Below are positions 9,531-17,808 of a DNA stretch of 64,000 bases, in pieces (positions within the stretch are counted from its first letter, which is position 1; the number at the start of each line of letters is the position of its first letter). Where the stretch lies: positions 3,224,001-3,288,000 of the forward strand of contig NZ_CP115300.1 of assembly GCF_027625935.1 (NCBI RefSeq). The letters are read 5' to 3'. The position numbers and the translations under genes are program-made. The notes beneath the pieces are model-generated. The model was not told the origin of the DNA. It saw nothing but the letters and a program-made list of their open reading frames with translations, and ran no database searches. This DNA is from Streptomyces camelliae. GTDB lineage: Bacteria; Actinomycetota; Actinomycetes; Streptomycetales; Streptomycetaceae.

Positions 9531-10541
9531 ATGCGCCGCTACGGCAAGCACACCGACGAGGACGACATCCGCACCCGTCCCAACCGCAGGGGGACCCGGC
9601 CCCGTACGAATATCCGTCCCGCCCACGAGGACGCGGCCGAGGGCATGGTCCTCACCGTCGACCGGGGCCGGCTGACCTGTCTGGTCGAGGACCGTACGGT
9701 CCTGGCGATGAAGGCCCGCGAACTGGGCCGCAAGGCCGCCGTGGTGGGCGACCGGGTGGCGCTGGTCGGCGATCTGTCCGGCAAGAAGGACACGCTCGCG
9801 CGGATCGTGCGCATCGAGGAGCGCTCCTCGGTGCTGCGCCGCACGGCCGACGACGACGATCCGTACGAGCGCGTGGTCGTGGCGAACGCGGACCAGCTGG
9901 CGATCGTCACGGCCCTCGCCGACCCCGAGCCGCGCCCCCGCCTCATCGACCGCTGTCTGGTGGCCGCGTTCGACGGCGGCCTGGAGCCGCTGCTGGTGAT
10001 GACGAAGTCGGACCTCGCCCCGCCGGACAAGCTGCTGGAGCTGTACGGCGACCTGGACATCCCGTACGTCGTCACCAGCCGCGAGGAGCTGGAGAACGGG
10101 GACGCGGCGGACCGGGTGCGCACGCTTCTGGACGGCCGGGTCACCGCGTTCGTCGGCCACTCCGGCGTCGGCAAGACGACCCTGGTCAACGCGCTCGTCC
10201 CGCGGGACCGGCGGCGTACGACGGGACAGGTCAACGCAGTGACCGGGCGGGGCCGGCACACCACCACCTCGGCGCTGGCGCTGCCGCTGAGCGCGGACGA
10301 CGGCTGGGTCATCGACACCCCGGGCGTGCGCTCCTTCGGGCTCGCGCACATCGACCCGTCCCGCGTGATCCACGCCTTCCCCGACCTCGAATCCGGCACG
10401 GAGGGCTGCCCGCGCGCGTGCAGCCACGACGAGCCGGACTGCGCGCTGGACGCCTGGGTCGAGGAGGGGCACGCGGATCCGGCCCGGCTGTACTCGCTGC
10501 GCCGGCTGCTGGCCACGCGGGAGCGCCGGGAAGGGGACTGA
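9531..10541 (+). CDS. rsgA: Ribosome small-subunit-dependent GTPase A
   Basis: GTPase assisting late maturation of the 30S subunit. The GTPase motifs occur in the circularly permuted order typical of the family: G4 (VMTKSDL) before G1 (GHSGVGKTTLVNAL), then G3 (DTPG). The N-terminal OB-like segment is around residues 35-90. The C-terminal zinc site is the Cys/His cluster CPRACSHDEPDC. Start is the ATG at 9531 (MRRYGKHTDEDD). The 336-residue length fits. It follows aroA on the same strand. Confidence 0.96.
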   Translation: MRRYGKHTDEDDIRTRPNRRGTRPRTNIRPAHEDAAEGMVLTVDRGRLTCLVEDRTVLAMKARELGRKAAVVGDRVALVGDLSGKKDTLARIVRIEERSSVLRRTADDDDPYERVVVANADQLAIVTALADPEPRPRLIDRCLVAAFDGGLEPLLVMTKSDLAPPDKLLELYGDLDIPYVVTSREELENGDAADRVRTLLDGRVTAFVGHSGVGKTTLVNALVPRDRRRTTGQVNAVTGRGRHTTTSALALPLSADDGWVIDTPGVRSFGLAHIDPSRVIHAFPDLESGTEGCPRACSHDEPDCALDAWVEEGHADPARLYSLRRLLATRERREGD

Positions 10542-10625
10542 CCACCGCGTTGTTTGGCCGGGTGAACGGCCGGTAAGTGCATACTCGCACCGAACCGGTG
10601 ATCCGGATCAACGGGAGGACAGCGC

Positions 10626-10949
10626 ATGGCGTGGCTGCTGGTCGTGGTGGCCGGGATGCTGGAGACCGGTTTCGCCGTCTGCCTGAAGCTCTCCCACGGG
10701 TTCACCCGGCTGTGGCCGACGATCGCCTTCGCCTGCTTCGCGCTGGGCAGCTTCGGTCTGCTGACCCTCTCGCTGAAGAAGCTCGACGTCGGCCCCGCCT
10801 ACGCCGTGTGGACCGGGATCGGCGCGGCGGGCACCGCGATCTACGGCATGGTCTTCCTCGGCGACCTGGTGTCCACGCTGAAGCTCGTGTCGATCAGCTT
10901 CGTCATCGTCGGGGTGATCGGCCTCCAGCTCTCGGGGTCGGCGCACTAG
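10626..10949 (+). CDS. Small multidrug resistance family transporter, Gdx/SugE-like
   Basis: 107-residue four-helix inner membrane antiporter. The sequence fits the guanidinium-exporter (Gdx) branch: GFTRL after helix 1 and AYAVWTGIGA in helix 3. Glu13, Ser42, Tyr59 and Trp62 of the Gdx site are present. The usual Trp16 is Phe. The likely role is export of guanidinium or small quaternary ammonium ions as an antiparallel dimer. A GGGAGG ribosome site precedes the ATG. No convincing guanidine riboswitch was recognised in the 84-base gap to rsgA. Its 3' end overlaps the convergent WD40 frame by 47 bases. Confidence 0.93.
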   Translation: MAWLLVVVAGMLETGFAVCLKLSHGFTRLWPTIAFACFALGSFGLLTLSLKKLDVGPAYAVWTGIGAAGTAIYGMVFLGDLVSTLKLVSISFVIVGVIGLQLSGSAH

Positions 10950-13209
10950 CGCTCCGCGGGGAGAGCCGTGGTGGGCCGTCGTCGTCCGCGGGTTCGTCGT
11001 GGCTGGTCGCTCCCCCAAGCTCTCGACTTCGTTCGAGCAGGGAGGTACCCCCATCGCGGCGGAGCCGCATGTCGATACAGCCCCGCGCCCCTTCAGGGCG
11101 CCGGCCTGGGGCCGGTTCGAAGAGCGCCAGTTCTGCGCCGAAGCCGACCAGGAGGGTGCCGTGCCCGGCCGGGGCCACGGTGTGCACGCGGTACGGGACG
11201 TGCAGGGCGCGGCCGGCCGGGGCGTGGGCGGCGAGGTCCCAGGCGCGCACGGTGCAGTCGTCGCCGCCGGTGACCGCGAGCACCCGGCCGCCGAGCGTGG
11301 TGACCGTGAGGGCGGCGATCCGGCGCCGGTGACCGCGCAGCGGCCCGCCGCGCGGACGGCCCGTGGCGAGGTCCCAGACCAGCGGCCGGGTGTCGTAGCC
11401 GGCGGTGGTCACGGCGAGCGGCACACCGTCCGGGCAGGCCGTCGCGACCTGGTCCACCGCCCGTGAGTGACCGGACATCGGCGGGCCGAGCGGGGCGCGT
11501 CCGGCCAGGTCCCAGCGCCGTACCGTGCGGTCGCCGTGGCCCGTGACGACCAGTGGCCCGGCGTCGGTGCCGATGGCCGCGAGCGCCCCGACGGGCAGCG
11601 GGTCGGCGGTCTCCAGCGGCGGCCCGGTCTCCTCCCGGGCGGCCAGGTCGAACACCCGGACCGAGCCGCGCCGGGTGCCCACGAACAGCAGCGCCCGCCC
11701 GGCCACGACGGCCGTCGCGAGGGCGCACGGCTCCGGGTCCCGGCAGTCGAGCGGGGCGTCGGCCGCCTCGCGGGTCGCCAGGTCGGTGCACCGTACGAAC
11801 CCGTCCCGGTCCAGCGTCAACAGCAGTGTGCGCCCGGCCAGTTCGACGGTGACCGGGCGGGCGGCCGGGTTCGTCCCCGGGTGGCCGGGCAGCGGCTCGA
11901 CGGGGTGCGGGCGGGCCGCGTCCCACAGGTCGACGGTGCCGTCGTGGCGGCCGGTGACCGCGAGCCGGCGGCCGGCCACGGCCGCCGTGGTCAGCGACGC
12001 CACGCGCCGGCCGGGCCCGTCGAGCACGGTGCCGCCGTGCCGCCGGCCGGTCAGCCGCCAGCTGCGCAGCACCCCGTCGGTGGCCTCCCCCACCACCACC
12101 GGCCGGCCGTCGAGAACGCTCAGCGCCACCTCGCGCACCGGCTCCTGGTGGCCGGTGAAGGCGTTGGCGAGCGGTGTGCCGGTGGCCGCGTCCCACACCC
12201 GGACCGCGCGGTCCCGCCCGCCGGTGACGACGAGGGTCCGGCCGTCCACCACGGCCGCGGCGACCGCGCTCACCGCATGGCCGTGCCCGGTGAAGGGGGT
12301 GCCGCACTGCTGCCGGGTGGCGAGGTCCCAGACGCGGGCCGTGCCGTCCATGCCCGCGGTGACGGCGAGGGTACGGCCGCCCGCCTGCACGGTGGCCACG
12401 GCCGACACCGGCGCGGTGTGCCCGGTGAGCGCGCGGCCCGCCGGCCGGCCGGTGGCCAGGTCGCGGACGCGGACGTCGTGGTCGTGTTCGCCGGCCGTGA
12501 CGAGGACCGGCCGCCCGGCCACCTCGGCCGTGGCTACGGCGGTCACCCAGCCCCGGTGTCCCCCGGCGGGCTCGGCGACGGTCCGGCCGCTCGCCGGGTC
12601 CCACACCCGCACCAGCCCGTCCCAGCCGCCGGTGACCAGGAGGGTACGGCCGTCGAGGCGGGCGGTGGCCGCGTGCGTGAGCAGACCCCGGTCCACCCGC
12701 ACCGGCTCCCCGGCCGGCTCCCCCGTCTCCAGGTCCCAGGCCCGCAGGGTGTCGCCGTCGCGGTCGGGCCGCCAGCTGCGGTCGGGATGGTCGTGCCCGG
12801 TGAGCAGGAGCACCCGGTCCTCGTACGGGACCACGCCGACGACGCGGGCGGGATGCGGCGCCTTGAACAGCTCCACCGCCGTCCCGTCCAGCACGTCCAC
12901 CGCCCGCACCTCGCCGAAGGGCCCGGCGTCCACGGACACCAGCCGCCCGCGCCGTACTGCCGTCACGGTGTGTACGGCGGTGCGGCCCAGCACGTGCACG
13001 ATCCGCTCGTCGGCCCAGCGCCCGCTCGCCCAGGCGCCGACCCGCCAGGGCGCACCCTCCTGCGCGGCGGCGAACCGTGCCACGAGGTCCGGCCAGCCGA
13101 ACCGCGCGGCCTCCAGCGACAGCAGCTGGGCACGTTCCGCGTCGTCCAGATCCTGGAGCCGGTGCGCCACGGACCGGTACACGACGGCACTGCGCCGTTC
13201 CTCCTCCAC
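10903..13209 (-). CDS. WD40 repeat protein, 768 aa
   Basis: Large WD40 propeller protein. About ten to twelve repeats run through residues ~95-715, each with a variable strand ending such as DGLVRVWDPASGR, DGTARVWDLATRQ, DRAVRVWDAATG and DCTVRAWDLAAH, separated by GH dipeptides. The first ~90 residues are a helical, WD-free domain. No kinase, NACHT or transmembrane segment is fused. It is probably a cytosolic scaffold of unknown partners. The last ~45 residues derive from a dispersed intergenic repeat and are unlikely to be functional. The frame ends inside the convergent SMR gene. Three tandem repeats lie just upstream of the ATG at 13209. Confidence 0.88.
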   Translation of the reverse strand: MEEERRSAVVYRSVAHRLQDLDDAERAQLLSLEAARFGWPDLVARFAAAQEGAPWRVGAWASGRWADERIVHVLGRTAVHTVTAVRRGRLVSVDAGPFGEVRAVDVLDGTAVELFKAPHPARVVGVVPYEDRVLLLTGHDHPDRSWRPDRDGDTLRAWDLETGEPAGEPVRVDRGLLTHAATARLDGRTLLVTGGWDGLVRVWDPASGRTVAEPAGGHRGWVTAVATAEVAGRPVLVTAGEHDHDVRVRDLATGRPAGRALTGHTAPVSAVATVQAGGRTLAVTAGMDGTARVWDLATRQQCGTPFTGHGHAVSAVAAAVVDGRTLVVTGGRDRAVRVWDAATGTPLANAFTGHQEPVREVALSVLDGRPVVVGEATDGVLRSWRLTGRRHGGTVLDGPGRRVASLTTAAVAGRRLAVTGRHDGTVDLWDAARPHPVEPLPGHPGTNPAARPVTVELAGRTLLLTLDRDGFVRCTDLATREAADAPLDCRDPEPCALATAVVAGRALLFVGTRRGSVRVFDLAAREETGPPLETADPLPVGALAAIGTDAGPLVVTGHGDRTVRRWDLAGRAPLGPPMSGHSRAVDQVATACPDGVPLAVTTAGYDTRPLVWDLATGRPRGGPLRGHRRRIAALTVTTLGGRVLAVTGGDDCTVRAWDLAAHAPAGRALHVPYRVHTVAPAGHGTLLVGFGAELALFEPAPGRRPEGARGCIDMRLRRDGGTSLLERSRELGGATSHDEPADDDGPPRLSPRSASAPTPRAGGRSPRR
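10985..11101. repeat. Dispersed Streptomyces intergenic repeat with hairpins
   Basis: The block contains a GCTCCCCCAAGCTCTCGA ... GGGAGGTACCCCC unit, a GGCGGAGCCGC unit and the GGCGCCCTGAAGGGGCG hairpin. I recognise this sequence type as a common intergenic repeat in Streptomyces chromosomes. Here it is translated as the last ~45 residues of the WD40 protein, which suggests that it replaced the original 3' end. Confidence 0.6.
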
Positions 13210-13222
13210 CGCACACCCCCTC

Positions 13223-13294
13223 GAAAAGGGGGAGATACCCCCTTGAAAAGGGGAGCCTACCCGTCAACTGAAAACGGGAGCCTGCCCGTCAACT
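13223..13294. repeat. Three tandem 22-25-bp repeats upstream of the WD40 gene
   Basis: Units at 13223-13244, 13245-13269 and 13270-13294 all begin GAAAA followed by a G-run, then A-T/C-C-run. The second and third are 25 bp and differ at only two positions. Each carries short GGG/CCC inverted arms. They fill the gap between the TetR gene and the WD40 start, so they may be operator iterons. Confidence 0.75.
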
Positions 13295-13321
13295 CCCGCC
13301 GCCTGTACGGCAGTCCGCTGC

Positions 13322-13927
13322 TCAGGCCGCCCGCTGGGGGACCACCGCCCGGACCAGTTCCGCGACGCCGCCCTCGCCCGGCGGGGCCGCGACGCAGGAC
13401 AGGGCGAGGCGGACGACGAGTTCGCAGGGGTGGGTCAGCTCGGCGGTGTCGACGGGGGTGGCGGCGGGGCCGGCCAGGGCGGTGACCGCGCGGTCGCGCA
13501 CGATCCGGACGAAGTCGCGGGGCGTCGGCAGCGGCCCGTCGGCCCGGCGCTGCGCGGGCACCGCGGAGGCGGAGGGCACGGCGGTGAGCGGCGGGGCGGG
13601 CAGCCGCTCGCTCCAGCAGCCGGTGAGCATGGCCCGGATCAGCGCGTTCTCCCGCGCGGCGGAGCTGGTCCACTCGGCGACGGCGGTGAGCCGCTCGCGG
13701 GGCTCGGCGGAACCGGCGAGCGCCCGCTCGACCCCGGCGAGGTAGCCGTCGGCCGCCCGCCGCACCAGCGCCCGGGCCAGGCCGTCCTTGCTGCCGAACT
13801 CGTTGTACAGAGTCTGCCGGGACACTCCGGCCGACGCGGCGACGTCGACCATCCGCACCGCGGACCACGGCCGGCGCGCAAGCGCCGTGAAGGCGGCGTC
13901 CAGTAGTGACTCCCGGGCAGCAGGCAT
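13322..13927 (-). CDS. TetR/AcrR family transcriptional regulator, 201 aa
   Basis: The N-terminal DNA-binding helix-turn-helix is plain: SLLDAAFTALARRPWSAVRMVDVAASAGVSRQTLYNEFGSKDGLARAL (residues ~7-54). The remaining ~145 residues form the ligand/dimer domain, whose ligand cannot be predicted. Two ATGs are adjacent at 13930 and 13927. The second has better spacing (five bases) from GGAGG, so 13927 is used. It lies upstream of the WD40 gene on the same strand, and the tandem repeats between them are candidate binding sites. hisN diverges from it. Confidence 0.9.
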   Translation of the reverse strand: MPAARESLLDAAFTALARRPWSAVRMVDVAASAGVSRQTLYNEFGSKDGLARALVRRAADGYLAGVERALAGSAEPRERLTAVAEWTSSAARENALIRAMLTGCWSERLPAPPLTAVPSASAVPAQRRADGPLPTPRDFVRIVRDRAVTALAGPAATPVDTAELTHPCELVVRLALSCVAAPPGEGGVAELVRAVVPQRAA

Positions 13928-14109
13928 CATCGCCTCCGTGGCCAGACCAGCTCTGCGCCCAGAGTTGACGCGCCCGTATGCACTGTCAAGGGTGCGCGGG
14001 GGTACACGGTCGAGGGTGCGCGGGAGTACGCGCTGCCGCGCCGGCTCCGCACCGGGCACGCCCCTGCCCCGCTGGCCCCGCCCCGAGCACGGCGGCTACC
14101 GTTTGCTGC

Positions 14110-14910
14110 ATGCCGGACTACCTTGACGACCTGCGCCTCGCCCACGTCCTCGCGGACGCCGCCGACGCCGCCACCATGGACCGCTTCAAGGCCCTCGACC
14201 TGAAGGTGGAGACGAAGCCGGACATGACCCCGGTGAGCGAGGCCGACAAGGCGGCGGAGGAACTCATCCGCGGCCAGCTCCAGCGCGCCCGCCCGCGGGA
14301 CGCGGTCCTCGGCGAGGAGTACGGCGTCGAGGGCACCGGTCCCCGCCGCTGGGTGATCGACCCCATCGACGGCACCAAGAACTACGTCCGTGGCGTCCCC
14401 GTCTGGGCCACGCTCATCTCCCTGATGGAGGCGGGCGAGGGGGGCTACCAGCCCGTCGTGGGCGTCGTCTCCGCCCCCGCGCTGGGCCGCCGCTGGTGGG
14501 CCGCGAAGGGCCACGGTGCCTTCACCGGCCGTAACCTCACCTCGGCGAGCCGGATCCATGTCTCCCGGGTCGGCAAGCTCGCGGACGCCTCCTTCGCGTA
14601 CTCCTCGCTGTCCGGCTGGGAGGAGCAGGGCCGCCTCGACGGCTTCCTGGACCTCACCCGCCAGGTGTGGCGCACGCGCGCGTACGGCGATTTCTGGCCC
14701 TACATGCTGGTCGCCGAGGGCGCGGTCGACATCTGCGCCGAACCGGAGCTGTCCCTGTGGGACATGGCCGCGAACGCGATCGTCGTCACCGAGGCCGGCG
14801 GCAGCTTCACGGGCCTCGACGGCCGGCCGGGACCGCACAGCGGCAACGCGGCCGCGTCCAACGGCCTGCTCCACGACGAGCTGCTGGGGTATCTCAACCC
14901 GCGCCGCTGA
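14110..14910 (+). CDS. hisN: Histidinol-phosphatase, inositol monophosphatase family
   Basis: Metal-dependent phosphatase that dephosphorylates histidinol phosphate in histidine biosynthesis. The 266 residues show the family metal motifs [19 protein letters not shown] and [15 protein letters not shown]. The length and the sequence [21 protein letters not shown] fit the actinobacterial HisN group rather than SuhB or CysQ, although substrate choice within this superfamily is hard to prove from sequence. Start is the ATG at 14110. It is transcribed away from the TetR gene. Confidence 0.85.
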   Translation: MPDYLDDLRLAHVLADAADAATMDRFKALDLKVETKPDMTPVSEADKAAEELIRGQLQRARPRDAVLGEEYGVEGTGPRRWVIDPIDGTKNYVRGVPVWATLISLMEAGEGGYQPVVGVVSAPALGRRWWAAKGHGAFTGRNLTSASRIHVSRVGKLADASFAYSSLSGWEEQGRLDGFLDLTRQVWRTRAYGDFWPYMLVAEGAVDICAEPELSLWDMAANAIVVTEAGGSFTGLDGRPGPHSGNAAASNGLLHDELLGYLNPRR

Positions 14911-15049
14911 GCACGGAGATCCGGCCCGCACGCCCTCAACTGGCGTCGCGCGCCCTCTTGTTGACTCTCCCTTTACCTGGCACTCTGGGCCCACCCTCAT
15001 TTGTGAACTTGTGAATCCCGGCACGGGATTCCTAGGAGGTGGACCATCC

Positions 15050-15445
15050 ATGCTCGTCCGTGACGCCATGAGCACGGTGATCCTCACCGTCGGCCCCACC
15101 CACACCCTCCGCCAGGCAGCCACCCTGATGTCCGCACGCCGCACCGGCGCCGCCGTGGTCCTCGACCCGGACGCCGGCGGCATCGGCATCCTGACCGAAC
15201 GCGACATCCTCGACTCCGTCGGCCTCGGCCAGAACCCGGACACCGAACCCGTCCATGCCCACACCACCACCGACGTCGTCTTCGCCGCCCCCGCCTGGAC
15301 CCTCCAGGAGGCCGCCCGCGCCATGACCCACGGCGGCTTCCGGCACCTGGTCGTCCTGGACGGCGGCGAGGTGGCCGGCATCGTCTCGGTCCGCGACATC
15401 ATCCGCTGCTGGCTCCCGGCCCGCGCGCCCGCACCGGCCCGCTGA
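15050..15445 (+). CDS. Two-CBS-domain protein, 131 aa
   Basis: Stand-alone Bateman module: CBS1 covers residues ~1-60 (MLVRDAMSTVILTVGPTHTL to GILTERDIL) and CBS2 residues ~70-125 (VFAAPAWTLQEAARAM to GIVSVRDIIR). Such modules bind adenine nucleotides or related ligands and regulate partners. No effector domain is fused. The AGGAGG at 15034-15039 lies ten bases from the ATG. A bidirectional terminator separates it from the convergent catalase gene. Confidence 0.92.
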   Translation: MLVRDAMSTVILTVGPTHTLRQAATLMSARRTGAAVVLDPDAGGIGILTERDILDSVGLGQNPDTEPVHAHTTTDVVFAAPAWTLQEAARAMTHGGFRHLVVLDGGEVAGIVSVRDIIRCWLPARAPAPAR

Positions 15446-15472
15446 GCGTGCGCAACGGGGGCAGACGCGGAA

Positions 15473-15507
15473 CGGGCCGGACCCCGAGCACCGTGGGGTC
15501 CGGCCCG
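15473..15507. terminator. Bidirectional hairpin between CBS gene and catalase
   Basis: Perfect 13-bp stem, CGGGCCGGACCCC at 15473-15485 pairing with 15495-15507, around a 9-base loop. It lies between two convergent genes, so it can serve both. Confidence 0.8.
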
Positions 15508-15546
15508 CCGAGCAGCACGGAGGCGTGCCGCCGTCTCAGGCGCGGC

Positions 15547-17016
15547 TCAGCCGCGCAGCTCCCGCACGGCCGCTTCCAGTCGCTTGCCGAAGTCGGCGTC
15601 GGCGCGTCCGAAGTTGCCGATCGCACGCTCGGCGATCTCGTCCTTCGACACCTTGGCGATGAAGCCCGCCAGGTTGGCGACCAGCCGCTCCTTCTCGTCC
15701 TCCGCCATCAGCCGGTAGAGGTTGCCCGCCTGGACGAAGTCGTCGTCCTCGGCGTGCACCGGGGTCGGGTGGTCGCCGGTGGCGCCGGCGACGGAGACGG
15801 GCTGCCACAGCGCACGGCCCGTCTGCCGCGGCCCGCCGAAGCTGTTCGGCTCGTAGTTCTTCGCCCCACCGTGCCGGCCGTCGTACAGGAAGCCGTCCCG
15901 GGAATTGGTGCGCGCCTCGGTGGCGTGCGGGCGGTTCACCGGCAGATGGTCGGCGTTGATGCCGACGCGGTAGCGGTGGGCGTCGCCGTACGCGAAGAGG
16001 CGGCCCTGGAGCATCTTGTCGGGGGACGGGCCGATGCCCGGCACGAAGTGCGCGGGGCTGAAGACCGACTGCTCGACCTCGGCGAAGATGTTCTGCGGGT
16101 TGCGGTTCAGCTCCAGCTTGCCGATCTCGACGACCGGGTAGTCCGCGTGCGGCCACACCTTGGTCAGGTCGAACGGGTTGAAGCGGTACGTCGCCGCGTC
16201 CGCCGCCGGCATGATCTGCACGCCCACGGTCCAGCTCGGGAACTCGCCGCGCTCGATGGCCTCGCGCAGGTCGCGCTGGTGGGAGTCCGGGTCCGCGCCG
16301 GCGATCCGGTCGGCCTCCGCCTGGGTGAGGTTCTTGATCCCCTGGTCGGTCTTGAAGTGGTACTTGACCCAGAAGACCTCGCCGGCCTCGTTGTTCCACT
16401 GGTAGGTGTGCGAGCCGAAGCCGTCCATGTGCCGGTACGACGCCGGGATGCCCCGGTCGCCGAACAGCCAGGTCACCTGGTGGGTCGACTCGGGGCTGAG
16501 CCCCCAGAAGTCCCAGACGTTGTCGGCCTCCGTGGAGCCCGTGTACGGGTCGCGCTTCTGGGTGTGGATGAAGTCCGGGAACTTGATCGCGTCCCGGATG
16601 AAGAACACCGGGGTGTTGTTGCCGACGAGGTCGTAGTTGCCCTCCTCGGTGTAGAACTTCAGCGCGAAGCCACGCGGGTCGCGGACGGCGTCCGCCGCGC
16701 CGAGGTTTCCGGCCACGGTCGAGAAGCGCAGGAAGACCTCGGTCTCCTTGCCGGCCTCGGAGAGGAAGGCGGCCCTGGTGTACGGCGTGACGTCCGCCGT
16801 CACCGTGAAGGTGCCGTACGCACCCGCACCCCGCGCGTGCACCACACGCTCGGGAATGCGCTCCCGGTTGAAGTGGGCGAGCTTCTCCAGCAGCAGCTGG
16901 TCCTGGACCAGCACCGGCCCACCGACGCCTGCCGTCTCGCTGTTCTGGTTGTCGGCGACCGGGGCACCGGCCTCCGTGGTGAGCGGTCCCTGCGTCACGT
17001 GCGCCTCCTGCGTCAT
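15547..17016 (-). CDS. katA: Monofunctional heme catalase, small-subunit clade, 489 aa
   Basis: Decomposes hydrogen peroxide. The distal His is in [16 protein letters not shown], the distal Asn in [14 protein letters not shown], and the proximal heme Tyr in [14 protein letters not shown]. The RFSTVAG signature is present. The length, without the C-terminal flavodoxin-like domain, places it in the small-subunit group. The start is the ATG at 17016, with a GGACAGGT ribosome site. It is divergent from a Fur-family regulator, and the 117-bp gap contains a palindrome close to the katA start, so repression by that regulator and induction by peroxide are likely. Confidence 0.95.
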   Translation of the reverse strand: MTQEAHVTQGPLTTEAGAPVADNQNSETAGVGGPVLVQDQLLLEKLAHFNRERIPERVVHARGAGAYGTFTVTADVTPYTRAAFLSEAGKETEVFLRFSTVAGNLGAADAVRDPRGFALKFYTEEGNYDLVGNNTPVFFIRDAIKFPDFIHTQKRDPYTGSTEADNVWDFWGLSPESTHQVTWLFGDRGIPASYRHMDGFGSHTYQWNNEAGEVFWVKYHFKTDQGIKNLTQAEADRIAGADPDSHQRDLREAIERGEFPSWTVGVQIMPAADAATYRFNPFDLTKVWPHADYPVVEIGKLELNRNPQNIFAEVEQSVFSPAHFVPGIGPSPDKMLQGRLFAYGDAHRYRVGINADHLPVNRPHATEARTNSRDGFLYDGRHGGAKNYEPNSFGGPRQTGRALWQPVSVAGATGDHPTPVHAEDDDFVQAGNLYRLMAEDEKERLVANLAGFIAKVSKDEIAERAIGNFGRADADFGKRLEAAVRELRG

Positions 17017-17052
17017 ACCTGTCCTGCGACTAAAGCCGTTCCGGATCCTACA

Positions 17053-17067
17053 TTAGACTAGATCTAA
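17053..17067. promoter_or_regulatory. Candidate Fur-family (CatR) operator
   Basis: TTAGACTAGATCTAA, an inverted repeat with TTAGA/TCTAA arms around five bases, is an AT-rich island in GC-rich DNA. It lies 37 bases upstream of the catalase ATG and 67 bases upstream of the Fur-family gene. Its position and palindromy fit a CatR/PerR-type box. Binding is inferred. Confidence 0.72.
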
Positions 17068-17133
17068 GTCAAATGCTGGTCCAATCTCACACCTATTCCC
17101 GTCCTGGTCCCCCCTCCTGTTAGGCTGGTAGCC

Positions 17134-17550
17134 ATGAGCGACCTTCTGGAACGGCTGCGTGGACGCGGATGGCGGATGACCGCGCAGCGGCGCGTGGTGG
17201 CCGAGGTCCTGGACGGCGAGCACGTCCACCTCACGGCCGACGAGGTCCATGCGCGCGCTGTCGCGAAGCTCCCGGAGATCTCCCGGGCGACCGTCTACAA
17301 CACCCTGGGCGAGCTGGTCTCCCTCGGCGAGGTGCTGGAAGTCTCGACGGACAAGCGTGCGAAGCGGTACGACCCGAACGCGCACCGCCCGCACCACCAC
17401 CTGGTCTGCGCCCACTGCGGCGCGATCCGCGACGTCCACCCGACGGGCAACCCGCTCGCCGACCTCCCCGACACGGAGCGCTTCGGCTTCACGGTGTCGG
17501 ACGTCGAGGTGACGTACCGGGGGCTGTGCCCGGACTGCGCCGGTTCCTGA
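17134..17550 (+). CDS. catR: Fur-family peroxide-responsive repressor (CatR/PerR type)
   Basis: 138-residue Fur superfamily regulator. The winged-helix N-terminus is RMTAQRRVVAEVLDGEHVHLTADEVHARA through ISRATVYNTLGEL. The metal region contains HRPHHHLVCAHCGAIRDV and the C-terminal GLCPDCAGS, giving two CxxC pairs for the structural zinc. The divergent catalase neighbour points to a peroxide sensor that represses katA and itself, rather than a ferric or zinc uptake repressor. The ATG at 17134 is used. Confidence 0.87.
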   Translation: MSDLLERLRGRGWRMTAQRRVVAEVLDGEHVHLTADEVHARAVAKLPEISRATVYNTLGELVSLGEVLEVSTDKRAKRYDPNAHRPHHHLVCAHCGAIRDVHPTGNPLADLPDTERFGFTVSDVEVTYRGLCPDCAGS

Positions 17551-17613
17551 GACAGGGGGGCGCAAGCCCCCCTCTCTCCTTTCCGCTCCCGAACTTTTCT
17601 GCTCCCGAACGCA

Positions 17614-17651
17614 CCTAGGGCCGGAATCCATCTCTGGATTCCGGCCCTAGG
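17614..17651. terminator. Perfect 17-bp hairpin between catR and tRNA-fMet
   Basis: CCTAGGGCCGGAATCCA at 17614-17630 pairs with 17635-17651 around a TCTC loop. It can end both the catR transcript and the minus-strand tRNA transcript. A similarly placed hairpin follows the second tRNA copy. Confidence 0.82.
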
Positions 17652-17658
17652 CCTTCAG

Positions 17659-17732
17659 TAGCGGGGACAGGATTTGAACCTGCGACCTCTGGGTTATGAG
17701 CCCAGCGAGCTACCGAGCTGCTCCACCCCGCG
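17659..17732 (-). tRNA. Initiator tRNA-Met (CAT), copy 1
   Basis: 74-nt cloverleaf on the minus strand. The anticodon loop is CTCATAA, and the anticodon stem CTGGG/CCCAG has the three G-C pairs characteristic of initiators. The first acceptor position is an unpaired C1 x U72. The TTCAAAT T-loop is present. CCA is not encoded. It is identical to the copy at 19927-20000. Confidence 0.96.
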
Positions 17733-17808
17733 TCGGTGAACACGACATTACGTGAGGGAGGTGGACCGAGGCAAATCAGTTACCGGAGACGTGGCGGGGC
17801 TCACTTCT

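Noticed and set aside
10542..10625. Guanidine riboswitch upstream of the Gdx-like gene
   Set aside because: The 84 bases hold one GGCCGG/CCGGCC-type hairpin but not the paired ACGR-loop hairpins or other conserved cores I know for guanidine riboswitches.
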